Positions 14,550 through 26,650 of a DNA stretch of 64,000 nucleotides are shown piece after piece. Both the position numbers and the translations under genes were made by a program. The stretch comes from Mansonella perstans (Eukaryota > Nematoda > Chromadorea > Rhabditida > Onchocercidae). The first letter of the stretch is position 1, and every line of letters starts with the position of its first letter. The notes beneath the pieces are model-generated. The model made no database searches and was not told the DNA's origin. It saw only the letters and a program-made list of their open reading frames with translations. The stretch is from the NCBI GenBank assembly GCA_037074765.1, contig JBAMDO010000086.1, positions 62,001-126,000 of the forward strand. The letters are read 5' to 3'.

Positions 14550-14680
14550 GTGGTACTTTCAAAGCAAGCAGTAATGCAATCTCATAGAAGTTCTACTTCT
14601 TGCGCTATTCATTCCAGCCCGATCATTTGACCGGCAAAAAACTGATACTATCAGTTGCAATACATTATAAAGTTTTTGTC
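14550..14680 (+). repeat. dispersed repeat, family A copy 1
   Basis: This segment is clearly similar to 18471-18650. Both share TACTTTCAAA, CATAGAAGT, a CTATTCATTCCAGC block, then GATCATTTGAC and a run ending in ATTATAAAGTTTTT, in the same order and orientation. Copy 1 lacks about 40 bp present in copy 2. No coding capacity or terminal inverted repeats were recognised. Confidence 0.8.
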
Positions 14681-15480
14681 GAGAACACTTCCTTCATTTT
14701 GAATGATCGACTGATGAAGTCCTTCAAAGTTTGTCTATATATTAATACTTCTCTGTCACGTAATTATTTATCTAATTAAAGATTGCTATTTTTCTGCCCA
14801 TTTGTTTATTTCGATGACATATTAATTAGTCATATACTTATTCACTAACTACTGTCCCTGAAATAGGTAGTAGACTTGGATAATCAAAAACATCAGATCA
14901 CCGCAAGTTTGAAGGAGTGATCTTAATGAAGAAATTAAGTTATATATATTACATAGAAAAAATTGCAATGTTTACCAGTATAATGGTAAACAACAATTCT
15001 TGTTAAGCCAACTTTTTATTTCCATTTTTTTCAAAATTTAACAAACTGCTCGTCTCTTCATAACCTTCTCATCTCACATAGTACTATTTAACAATTCAAT
15101 TAATTATGCCAATCTGAATGGTTGTCGTCTTACCAAAAACAAATCAAAATGATAAACTGATTAAATGACAATCATCAGCACAAATATAAAGCTTATATTA
15201 GTAAGAAAGTATACAAGAACTTAAAGAGTGATTGAAAATGAATGCTTATTTCAAAATTGCGAGAAAAATAGGCCAATCAATTCTCATTTGTAATACATTC
15301 TCAGTTGATTTTGAATAAGCGCTAAACCGATGTACTGAAGTAATTTCGACCATATAATGAATCATTCTAGTCGTTTCTGTTAGTTCTACGCTTTCAGGAA
15401 ATAGTATTCAATTAATGTATAAAAGTTAGCTGCTTCCGGAAAATAAATCGTTTAAAACTCTATTTATTTTAGTTACCAAT

Positions 15481-16610
15481 ATGTCAAGAGAAGCAGTAAA
15501 CGCATCGTATCATTTTATAATATGTTTCGCTTTGCTTACCTTTTTGCAATCCAATATTGCCACTCCCATCTTCTATTCCAGGAAATTGTTACTTCAACGT
15601 AAGCTTTATTTCTTTAAAACCAGAGGTGCAAATTTTCACGAAATTAAGGTAATTTTAAGAAATTATTTCAACAATCATTAATTTTATTCGGATAAAGTTC
15701 TTTACTTACCTTTCGTATTACTTACCTTTTTTAAACACTATAGAATCTAGCAAACAACCGAATAATTTTTTTTTCCTTACAAATCACCAACCGTCCCGTT
15801 TATGACATTGTCATAAAATACCTGAAAGCGAAGAGTACTGATTAGATTACTAAGAAACAAATAATTAAATCATCGTCTCGATTCAGTACTTTGATTTAAT
15901 TTTCGAGGAAGGCTTCGATTCTTCTAATAGGTTTTATTCCTATCTTGCAAAAGATTTATGATATTCTAAAAAAAGAAGGGGATTAAGAAAAGTTTCATTT
16001 ATTACTTTTTTCAAGTAAATTTGCATATAATCTTCAAGCACATTTTTGGCATGATGGCTGGTAAGTCAATAATATTTCATTCTTTCAGCGGATGAGTTTT
16101 TCTTAACTTATACACCTTCAGAAGGCTCGATAACACGAGCTAAGTATGGTAAGTAATTTTAAAAATTCTGTATGGAAAAATTATTTTTTCTAAATTAATC
16201 TGAATCCTAATAAACTAAATTATCCTAAAAAATTCTCAAATGGGCTGTTGAGTGATCCGCAAAATTTATTGTAAGAGTAATATCAAATTTTATAGTACGA
16301 GGTTATGATCTAAATCAAATTTGCTGGAAAACATCCAGACGGAAAACTGGATCAATATATGCATTACAACCAAGAGAAAATACGAGTGTTGAAAAATGTT
16401 GAAAAAAAGAATGTTGAAAAATCCAGGAACAATCTCAATCAAACTTAAGCCAAATTTTCAGAGAATTGGTTTGGTCCTCTGGGAAATATTCATAACAATC
16501 ATATGCGATATTTGCCATTCCGACGACTTACAAGGAATACCGGTTCAGGAGATGAAGCACGCTATCAGATCCGTCATGTGGGTGACTTGCCAATGTTTCG
16601 ATTTGGATAG
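15481..16610 (+). CDS. candidate FMRFamide-like neuropeptide precursor
   Basis: Four exons: 15481-15598, 16089-16148, 16296-16385 and 16462-16610 (stop TAG 16608-16610), all joined in phase 1. The first two donors are strong (GTAAGC, GTAAGT); the third (GTGTTG) is weak. Acceptors are TTTCAG, TATAG and TTTCAG. The product is about 138 aa. Residues 10-28 are hydrophobic (FIICFALLTF), fitting a signal peptide. The end is decisive: DLPMFRFG followed directly by stop, the form from which an FRF-amide is made after carboxypeptidase trimming and amidation of the terminal glycine. Arginine sites upstream (LPFRRLTR, YQIRH) could be processing points. A TATA-like TATAAAAG lies about 60 bp upstream of the ATG, and an acceptor-like TTATTTTAG ends just before it. 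The secretory-peptide role is inferred. I do not recognise which nematode flp gene this would be, and MFRF is not a C-terminus I recall. Confidence 0.6.
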
Positions 16611-18470
16611 TTCGGGCCCTATCTTCCATTTCTTTAAGCTAATGTCTCATATGTCGCTGCTGATATATTAAATTTGGTTATATTAAAAGCTGTTGAATTT
16701 TTTGTGCTTAAACGTCAGTCACTACCGTATAACTTCTGTCATTTTCGGGTTAGGTGATATTTACGGCCCAGTTTGTTAACTGGCCGTTAATCCCATTTGA
16801 TATCAGAAATTTCAATTTTTCGGGAAACACATTTCCCAAATTTAAATTTAACTAAAGTATGACTTAAGTAGGAGGAATTCATGAGTTTTCTGAAGGTATA
16901 TATAACACAAAGAACACTGCAAAAAATTTTAAATTTCCGGCCACCCTGCTTTTCGAAAACGATCTTCGTTTTTGAAGATCAAAATCAAGAAACATTACAA
17001 ATTTATTTTTTATTTGCGAGGCATAATCCACAATAAAGAAATTTTGAATATTTAATATCATGAATATAATCTGTTTCACTACATTTTGTTTCCTACTGAC
17101 TATGAGAAAAAACTTCACCTTTCATCATTTGGAGCTTTTTTTGGTTTGGTTTACATATCGCTTGAATATATTACGGTTTTCCGTTCATTTCTTTCAACTG
17201 TCCAAGTACCGCTCCTTATCGGTCCATTTCTTGCTAAATATTTCCCAACAAAATGGCATTACTGATTAGTGTTCAAGAAAAGAGTTGCTAATAATAAAAC
17301 ACTTCTTAATACTATGGTGCCATTCTATGATAACAAGTTCAATTCCATAAATTTCAGATTTCAAATTCACAAATTATTATAGCCTGCTGCATGAGTAAAT
17401 GAATGGAATGTAAACAAATAAATAGTGCTCTTCATAAGCTTCTTCCACAAAAAAAATTTCAAGATCTTAAATCTATGAAATTTTTGACAGTGCAGCAATC
17501 AGTATTGTCAGTTTTAATTTACTAACCACAAAATCTCATTCAGGCAATCAATTTCCCGCAGTAAAGTCCTAAGAAATGACAATTAAACAATGGCTTTTGG
17601 CCAAATGGCCGTTCCGTAATCATGAGTGATTAATTTTGTCTGCAAACTTTGCTTGCGTGCTCGTGCCACAAACATACAGCACAGAATATGAATTGCTCCA
17701 TCACTTTGAATTGTGTCCCAACTATCATTCTTGTATTACTCATCCCATCTTCATTTTATCAAGAATAGGCTTTTTAATGACACGTTGATTAATTACACTT
17801 CGTCATACCACAGAAGTATTTTATTGTAAGGCAGCTCCGAGAGGAAGCAAAAATAGACAAATATAAAGGTAGAGGAAGCATTCGATCTGTGACTAATACT
17901 TCACAGGCATATTTCCACAAGTACGATCAATGGTTTTTCCCTTTCGGCATACTACAGTTCAAGTTCTTTTAGCAACTTTGGAATTGAAATTCACGAGCAA
18001 TTAATCAATACACAATAGCTAGATTGCATTTGGATGTCGTCTTTTGCTATCTGTCTATGAGCAAAAATACAAAAACGGTGCCATTAATTCACTCCTTCTA
18101 AACTTCAATATGATTGATAGGATGTTCCGCTGGGGACAACTGCTCCAATGAATTGTCACTCGAACCCAATTCCTCCATTGTCTTTTTCACCTCATACTAT
18201 CCGGTCTTCAGACGCCGATAAATTAATGGTCAAATTTCAAAATTAATTTATTCTCATCTTCAAACCTATTCATTCACAAAGCTATGAATGCATTGTGGTT
18301 AACAATAATGAGTTCGGCTTCAAACTGTGTTCGCTTATTATTTATAACATTTTTTAATTTATGCTTCGGACAAAAAATTTTTTGAAAATGAATGGTGTTA
18401 ATAGCAGAAGCGCATCTCATTCACACTATAATATTATTGGAAATAAAAATAATAAATGACATTCATCTAT

Positions 18471-18650
18471 TGTGATACTTTCAAAACAAGTAGATTGCAT
18501 TATTGCATTACTTCATAGAAGTCCTACTTCATTGTTTATGTGAGACAAATTCTTTGGGACACAATGTTGCGCGCTATTCATTCCAGCGCGATCATTTGAC
18601 TGGCAAAAAACTGATGCCATCAGTTGCAATATATTATAAAGTTTTTATCA
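18471..18650 (+). repeat. dispersed repeat, family A copy 2
   Basis: Second copy of the repeat at 14550-14680, same orientation, with about 40 extra bases after CCTACTTC. The 62-codon open frame at 18503-18691 lies inside it and is broken in the other copy, so it is not treated as a gene. Confidence 0.8.
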
Positions 18651-21467
18651 AACTTTCCCAAATTTCGATCACTATTGTCCTTGTCGTCTGATTTGCTTAC
18701 ATTAAGAACTGGACTGACTGTGACTGTCTACCAGAAGCGTAAAATCAAAATATAGATAATATTTGACTGTTTCGTATTCTGATGACGAAAGTTTTTAAAG
18801 TATCCCTTCTATTTAGAAAAGCACCAGCTAACCTGCAAAACGTTGATTTTAATTTCAAATTTAGAAACGTAGGTACTGGTGAAAACAAAGGTATCAGGAT
18901 TTCCGAAATCACAGTCCTTTGCTTGTTTCTTTAGCTAAGATCTAAAAACACTTTTGATTTGGTGAAATCACAATCACTAAGAACTTTTTCTTCCGTCTGT
19001 TTTAGAGCTTTTGAGAATCACTGATGTCTCATATCCGCAAAACTTTTGTGAAATACAATGAATTTTGCATATGTTCTAGATACTGTGTAACATGCAAGAT
19101 TATTTCATAAAGAGTGAATGATGAAAATTTCATATTTAGAAAAATAAACTTTGCTTTCTTTTGCTGTGGTTGCTTTACTATTAAAATCATTTCTCTCATT
19201 AAAAAGTTGTTTTTAAAAATTTTCACGTTTTTTCAATGCAGTTTCAGAGTAATTTATAAAAAGTATTCAGATGTGATTTTGGAAATACATCGCATTCTAT
19301 GATTCAACTTTTTTGGAGCAGTTTAGTGACCTCTTGCGCCGCTAACTGCTGCAAAATTAGAGCAGATGGATTACTTAGTCTTTAAAAGACATGAATTTGC
19401 TTACTGGCTTTTTGAATATGCAGCTTCAATTCAAAATATTATCAAAATGCATGAGAAGCTTTTTGCTGAGGAATCGTAAATTGATGCCAAACTGGATGGC
19501 TGATTATATGGCGGTCAAAAAGCTAATGTTCATTTAGCTCTTTCATGAAATGAATTTTTTAATCAAGCACAACCCAACTATTTCGAAAATATTTAGATTA
19601 ACTAACACAGTTAACATTTTTTGCTTTTGTTACATGGAAGTGTGAATAAAAATATTTTAAACTGAAATCAGTTTCATTTTTCAAAAATTTAAGCATCATT
19701 GAAACTATTGAATTAGTTCCATTGATGTTTAAAATACAACTGAGTAAAACTCTTCTAAAAGGAAAGGGGCGGACCGAGAGAGTAGGAATTTCGTTTACTC
19801 TGTTTCATTTTATTCAAATTTGAATAATTCAACTAAAATCCAATTTATGTGTAGAAGAGAAGGTACATTTTTTCAACTTGCCTCTTTCTTTCGCCCATAC
19901 AATCTAGTTACTTACGATTTGCAGATTCAATTTCAATGAGAGCTTCCCTTTCCAAAAATTTTTCTTCCAGTTGTAAAAGTCCCTTTTCTTTTTCGCTGCT
20001 GCGGTTAATTACTTCGGCTAATAATTTACGATTTTTTTTCGATTTTTGTCTTGTTTTTTTTCAGTTTATTGTAATTTCTCACTATCTTACGTAATATGTA
20101 ACACTGAAAGTAGGATAAATAAATTGAGATTATGACACTTTATAGCATTTCTATGGACTAAGCTATTATAGATCGGCATGCGTTGTGCATTTCCAAGAAA
20201 AGAAATCTGCTGAATAACGAGACATTCTAATTACTTTTTATATCAGATATACAGACAGAACAATGCTTTATAAAGATCACTTCAATCATTCCGTTTTACG
20301 AAATTTATCGAGCACTAGTTAATAAACTTATCGGAAGCCATTAATTTTTTGATATTTCAAAAAACTTTACCGACTTTAAATAAAGCTTTGTTCTATGAAT
20401 GCATCGCAAACAGAATTCATTTTCCTTTTAAATCGAGGGCAAATTAACGGACAGACAATGACCTCCAAACAAAAGGCCACCCTTTTAAAATATCCACGGC
20501 TCTAAGAAATGGACCGTTTCCCAGCCTTTACGGTTATCATCCAACATATCTTCTGAGAAAAGCGACAATTAATTATCATTGTGTTCATTATTTGATTTGT
20601 TAAGGCTGTTTGCCGATCCATTATCCCTTTGCCTCTTTCCGATTTCTTCTTAATTGTTTCTTTTCATTTTAATCCATTCAACATAAAACTGAATAATTCA
20701 TACCAAAAAGTCTTTTTTAGGTTGTCTGTTTAGAATAAAAGTGAATTACTCCATCACTGTAATTGATACTAATTTTCAGAGAAAATTTTTACCAGTTGAA
20801 TGTTAGTTACAACAGTTATTAACGTGATACTTGTCAATTCTATTAGCGGTGAGAGGTAAAATTAGTCGGATGTGTTTTCGCTGAGATTTTTGTACCTCAT
20901 TTCGCTCTACACGAAAGCAGTTTTTCGGCAGAAACATTAAGTGTTCTACACTGCAGCTGTGCTATTTATTTTATCGTGATCCTCTCTTGAGGAGTTCCAT
21001 AATCTGATTTATCAACAAGTCCCATAATTAACACATTTCACAATAACCACATTATCATTATTACCGTAATTTAAAATAAGAGAAAAACCGTTGTAGTGAG
21101 CCGTTTAGTTTAGAGTAATGAACCGGAAACGAAAGCAGAGAAGCAATACCAAAGAAATGGAAAGTTAATGAGTAGTATAGTGTCACATAATCAAATTTTT
21201 TTCTTTCTAATTATTTCAGTTTGCATATCGTTTTGCCTCCGCACAATTTATAATTTTTTGCTATTATTGATTCGTTTTACTTAGATGTATGCTATATTTC
21301 ATCTTTTAATATTTTTTCCATAATATCTTATTCAGTGACTGTAGTGATCATTAAATGCTTTTTTATGTTCGGATGATTACCACTTCTTCCTTTCTTTTCC
21401 TGAATGAATGAACAATCCGAATGTACTCGTAAATAATGCTTCAGCAATATTACCATACGAACAACTT

Positions 21468-21505
21468 AATAGCAACTTTATTCATAAATAGCAACTTTAT
21501 TCATA
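21468..21505. repeat. perfect 19-bp tandem duplication
   Basis: AATAGCAACTTTATTCATA occurs twice without spacer at 21468-21486 and 21487-21505, in non-coding DNA. Confidence 0.9.
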
Positions 21506-22811
21506 TAGCATAGGACAAGTGCTGCTAACCTTACTGTCAAAGCTGTTCAGTTCGTACTGTAATATCATCCTGCTGTTTGTTACAACAGAGTTATTCTATA
21601 ATGGAACGATTGTTTGTTAGTCGTGCTATAAAAATTATTATATTACCCGTAAAGATACAATGCCTTACACATTGTCATTGTTCTTTCCTTAAAAAATTTT
21701 CCATATTTTTTCATATCCGCTCTTTTCTTTTTCCTATTTTGCAATAAATTAAAATCACTTAAAAACATTATTCAATTCTAGTACCATATAACGACTTCAA
21801 TTGGAAACATCTTGCAAGTGAAAATACACTTAAAGCGGAGAAAAAGAATCTTTGTTATTCTGACTTAACTCCCTGAGCTCTTCTTCATTATTTATTCAAT
21901 AGTATTTGGAAATACTGAGCAGAAAGGAATGCGATACTGATTACCAGTGAACAGTTCTGCTGCCTTTAATCCGAATTTGTGATATTCGCGAAGATATTTT
22001 TTAAGAAAAAAAATATATGAAAATGAAATGGATTACATCAGCTCATCATTTTATTAGAAATTGGATTGAAGTAATGTATTCCAAATGTCACCGCATAACG
22101 ACGTGCAGCATTCATATATGTCACATTTATAGCAATGAATGTAATGTAGATGCATAATTAATGAATAGAAAGGTGGGTAAATATCAGTTAATTAATTATG
22201 CAACTGAATGAATGAATTATTATTATCTATTCTTGCATGGTATTAACCAGTTGACCTCATTATCTTATCAACACGTCCAGGATTATTCAATGAATCCTGA
22301 AATTGTAATCATTCATCTATAAGATAGCAAAGTGATAGCATAATTCTAATTGAGATGTCTCTAATGATCATCATCCTCACATTTGTTTAGTTGCATGTTT
22401 GATTTTGAATTCCCGAAATCAAAAGAAATAGAAATTACATTGCAACAGTTAATTACTTTATTTTTCATCATAATCAACTGCACTTCTTTGGTGGTTTTTA
22501 ATTTTCACTGAATAAAATACTTGTTTGTATTCATTAACAGAAAAACAAAAACAGCGCCACAATTCCATTTACTGATGAAAGCTCTTGGCCGCGACTCTTC
22601 TCTTTCCATTATGAATTTAATATGGAAATTATTTTCCAATTACTTTCTTTCCAAAAACCTTTGGTATAGATTCACCCTTTGAATTAAAAAATGTTTGTGT
22701 ATGTGATTTCAAAGTACTTGTAATCGTCAGCGCAAACTGTTAGCATCTTCATCGTTGCTGAAATTATTGATTGAAAAATTAAACCTTCAAACTGTCAATT
22801 TCAAGATTTAT

Positions 22812-24783
22812 ATGAATGAGAATAATTTGGAGACTCGCAGAAGGATAACAAAAATTGCTACTACAATCAACGTCGACAAGGATAAATTTTTTGTTAAATA
22901 TGCTGGGCATGATTCCATTCAGTGTGAAATTTGTTTTGAACCATTCCACATCAGAGAACGATTACCAAAGTTGTTACCTTGTAAACATAATTTTTGTGAG
23001 CAGTGCATTTTGTCGCTTTGTTGCCATCAACAGGTAATCTCTTGGGCAGAATCGTGTCCACTTTTTAACTTAAGAAAATCATTTCTTCTCAAGTTTCTGA
23101 ATACAAAGAGACTACGTAATTTCGAAATTTCAGTATTATTTACTGGATTCGATTAATTGTCCTACGTGCCGTACCGAATTTAGCACTTCAACAGCTCTTG
23201 CTGCCACTACTAATTATGCTTTATGCCGTAAGTGACTTGTTATAAGTTATATTGTTCAATCATCACATTATCTTCTGTGTAGCATCCTAATCCTCTGTTA
23301 TCAGTTCATCAACTTCGAATTCATTGTAATTCAGAATTAATCGAGGTAGTACAAAAGCAACAAATAGGAACTGCCGACGATGCCGATATAACTGTCATCC
23401 ATGTCCTTGACAATAATCATCTCAGAAGAAATAAATTAGCCAGAATACAGTCCTGGCAACTGAATTCGAGAACACCTTCCAGTTCTAAGAGATGCCAACT
23501 AATGCAATGTACTGATTGTTGTCGGAAAATGAATGAGAAGAAGTGTCGAAAAGAAGCTCGATATTGCTCAGACTGTTTTAGTACCAAAAAAGATGACGAT
23601 GATTGTCTGGTAAATTATCACTGATTTTAGAAAAAGCATGATTAATTACACTAACTTTTGCTTTTACTGTATTTGATAACGAGTTGACAGAGACAGGGAA
23701 AGCGCTGCTTTTAGCGCTGAATGCTCTCATCTTTACTTATCGCAGATTTCCTTTTTTTTAAATTTCCACTTACATATCTACCTCGAGTCCTGTTTTACAT
23801 GTTTACAGCGTGTGGTATGTCTGGAATGTTGTGTAAATCGACACAATGGTCACAAATTGGTAACTCTAAGTGAGCTCGAAAGTGAACACCAAAAGCTAAT
23901 TAAAGATTTGCGTTCTTTACAACAAAGCATTCAGGTTGTAACTTTCTAAAAATTAGTTTTAGATGATTTCAATGGAATAAGTTAAAAGTGAAACGAGCTT
24001 TTTTCATTAAGATTTGCAGATATGATATGGCAATAATAAGAAAACTTCTAAATTTAAGGAAACAAACAAAGAGATAGAAGTCATTTTTAAAATGCTCAGT
24101 GAAGAATCTGTGATGCCTGCAACAGATTGTGTTGGACTGTATAAAGCGAAACAGGTATGTTTTAAGGGTCATGAATAAGATGACTGATGTATGGATAACT
24201 TCTGCTGCGGAACCTATCGTTTGGTATTTATGCACAGTTTCATTTTCATTTAACTTGAATTTGAAAATTTTCAAAAAGGAAAAAAAATCAATTGCAGTAA
24301 GTAATCCATTCATAAGCATGCTATAGCAATTATTTATTCGAATTTAAATTTCATTTTTTTCTTGCCCTATCTTTAAATTCCTTGCATAATATATTTAATC
24401 AAACTTATGTAATTTGTAGAACCTTCGGGATGAATGTGAAGCTGATATGAGATTTGCTCTATCAGTTTTAGAAAACGGTGATACACCTCCCTTACCGCCT
24501 ATGGCTCTGCAGAGGATGAGGCAACATCAGTATCATAACAGCGCCAGATTGCATAAATTGTTGCATTTTATCGAGGTTTTTATAGAAATATTTGTAAAAG
24601 GCATTAGGAGTGAAAACTGAATGAATTCTATCTTCTACCATAATCATTTCCATCCAATCTCTAAAGCACTTTAGAAAAGTGCGACCGCACTCCGACAAAA
24701 TCTGAGAAATAAATTTTCAGAAATGTAACCGATCAATCAAAGAACGCTGTAATCGAAGCACTAAAGTGGACAGTTCGAGTTAG
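22812..24783 (+). CDS. RING and B-box zinc-finger protein (TRIM-like), putative E3 ubiquitin ligase
   Basis: Seven exons: 22812-23033, 23134-23227, 23305-23609, 23809-23934, 24041-24154, 24420-24575 and 24721-24783, giving 359 aa. A canonical C3HC4 RING spans two exons: Cys38, Cys41, Cys57, His59, Cys62, Cys65, Cys83 and Cys86. A second Cys-rich region follows (CTDCC, CRKEARYCSDC, VCLECCVNRHNGH), resembling a B-box, then a helical, probably coiled-coil stretch rich in Glu, Lys and Leu. RING proteins of this type pass ubiquitin from an E2 to a substrate. The AG of exon 5 (AATAATAAG) is non-standard. The end is uncertain: the last exon also has a good internal donor (A then GTTAGT at 24779), which would join in phase 1 to 25167 and fuse this gene with the exons downstream. 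No NHL, SPRY or other C-terminal TRIM domain is seen. Confidence 0.75.
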
Positions 24784-25166
24784 TTTATTTTAATTTTTAA
24801 GTCAGCCGGACACATTCAATATTTAATAAAATTTAATCTTGTAGTGATAACAGAAACGCTTTGGCTGTTTTAATTTCCAAACAAACAATCCGCTGATGTG
24901 TGATTGATTGAAACAGGCATCTCAGTTTCTTTTTATCGGAAGAAGTATTCACTCAAATTAAAATAGATATAAAAACTGCCAATGGAATAGTTCGTAAGAT
25001 CAAACAAAAACTGATGAAATTTCATGAAATTGTTATAGAGACAACATTCAGCACAAAGTTACTTATGCAACTAGGAAGAAAAAAAAGTTTGCAAGGACAT
25101 TTGTGCCACGCAAAATCAGTACTATACCGGTCTTTAAAGTGAAGCCATGAACGGAGCAAATTTCAG

Positions 25167-26650
25167 CGTCCCAATCGTCACTGTTTTCTTTGGCCCGTCA
25201 AACGCGTTTCACTCTGTGCAACAGCGCTTCCGATGATCGGTCAGCGGCAGAAGCAATTGCAGCGGTGTTGGTAGGCTTCGATCGTGAATCACGTGATGAA
25301 AGCGGAAACAGAATGGCAGTAGTACAAAAAGCCATGAAAGTAATGAACAGGAAAAGCTCAACAAAATCATTACGAGCGGCAGCTCTATTATGTTGTGCAA
25401 AACAGCTGCGCGAATCCATTGACGGGTACTTTTTGCCTTGCATTTATTTAGATCAAATTTTCATATTCCTGAGCTGCCGGATTGAATTACTGAATAATTT
25501 TATTCAGTCACAACCAATAAAATATAAAACCGAAGAAAATTCGGAAGCAAAGATTCAACAAGTCTGTAATTCTTAATTAATTTTACAGGAGCATCAGTAG
25601 GCAATCAATACTTCTCTACATCGATGCGTATTTACATATATTTTACCAGCTAAATCTTCTGGTAACACGATTTCCATCAGATGATGATAGTCAGGACATA
25701 ACAGCAATAACACGATGGGACATTTGGAAACTGATACAGGTGGTATATAGTGATCTGATGAGATATGCAGACAAGGTAAAAGTTATGCAGCATTTTTTTA
25801 TAAACAAAAAATTCAGTTAATTTGTAGTGGCATTGCATAAAACTTAATCTTAAAGAATATTCAGTTCTTTACTGAAAGTAAGAAATTTCACTGAAGAACT
25901 TTTTTCCTGTATTATTTAAACATATCGTTATCATATGATTTATCGGATGTTTTCAACACAGTTTCGGAAGTTTACCGTCCGATTTATTTCTCACGTTCAG
26001 AAAGAGAAGAGATATTCTGACATTATTCGATGCAACTGTAGTGCGAGATTTGCAGCATTGGGAGAGCGGCAAAAGTGAACGACTGGACTTAGTTGATGAC
26101 TTGGCTTTTCTGTGCTCCCTCTACTGGGACGTAAGTGACGAAGCAACGATCACCATTTGTATGATTGAAGCTGCTCGTGCTCGAGCTTCAACTTCAGCAG
26201 CCATGCCCACCACTACTGTCAATAACGCTTGCAAGAAATTGAGTGCAATTGAGGATGACGGACGACTTACAATTAATATTAGACTTAATGTAACTTCCGT
26301 CACTTATTGATTGTCTTTTTTAATCAATTTTTAGCATATTTTGATTTTTGGCATTTCAGTATTTGGTGAATCGTATCATCAGGCAACTGCAGCCAGCTAT
26401 GTTCTTAGTTACTTTAGTAATTTTTTTCCCAGTCACAAATTTCAGTCATCTAACTCTTCTCTGAACCTGATCTCTGGACTTTTTTCAGCTAATTGATGAA
26501 CATCTTTTGGAATGTCGGCGACTACAAAAGCTCCAACAGTTACGTGCAAGTGTTGTTAGAAGGCCCCAGAAAATTACTTGTCACCAATCCCTGAAAGGAC
26601 TATGGAAACTTCTTTCTACGTGTTTCAACAAATTTTCGCAACTCCAGTGA
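25167..26650 (+). CDS. exons of an unrecognised protein, possibly the 3' half of the RING gene
   Basis: Open exons: 25167-25425, 25589-25775, about 26005-26289, 26360-26416 and 26489-26650 (stop TGA). The phases fit except at the start of the third exon, where I could not find a convincing acceptor in frame. Composition is clearly coding (for example AEAIAAVLVGF, ALLCCAKQLRESID, RLDLVDDLAFLCSLYWD, LECRRLQKLQQLR). It is Leu/Ala/Arg-rich and probably helical, with no membrane segment or zinc motif. No ATG opens the first exon, so an upstream exon is needed. The phase-1 donor at 24779 in the RING gene fits exactly, which would make a single protein of about 600 aa. I do not recognise the domain and give no function. 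Confidence 0.55.

Larger units (their letters stand above)
8275..15480. other. gene-poor intergenic region (about 7.2 kb)
   Basis: The first part is the ORC5 3' UTR, with an AATAAA at 8345-8350. The rest is AT-rich, with scattered open frames of 60-85 codons (for example 9215-9463 minus, 11494-11748 plus) that show no family motif and no splice partners. It contains the tandem duplication at 11247-11305 and one copy of a dispersed repeat at 14550-14680. No tRNA-like cloverleaf was noticed. Small split genes like the one at 15481 could still be hidden here. Confidence 0.4.
16611..22811. other. gene-poor intergenic region (about 6.2 kb)
   Basis: AT-rich DNA with no splice-consistent exon chain that I could find. 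Isolated open frames (16879-17118 minus, 17060-17269 plus, 19029-19226 minus) are rich in Phe/Lys/Ile, as expected for chance reading of AT-rich sequence. It contains dispersed repeat copy 2 at 18471-18650 and a 19-bp tandem duplication at 21468-21505. Confidence 0.4.

Noticed and set aside
18503..18691. 62-codon frame on the plus strand
   Set aside because: Lies mostly inside dispersed repeat family A, and the other copy does not preserve the frame.
22571..22600. Sequence reading TDESSWPR, similar to the acid phosphatase DESSWPRG segment
   Set aside because: Only about 17 identical bases and no flanking similarity, so it is as likely chance as a pseudogene fragment.
25198..25443. Minus-strand frames opposite the 25.2 kb exon
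   Set aside because: Antisense shadows of the plus-strand coding exon.
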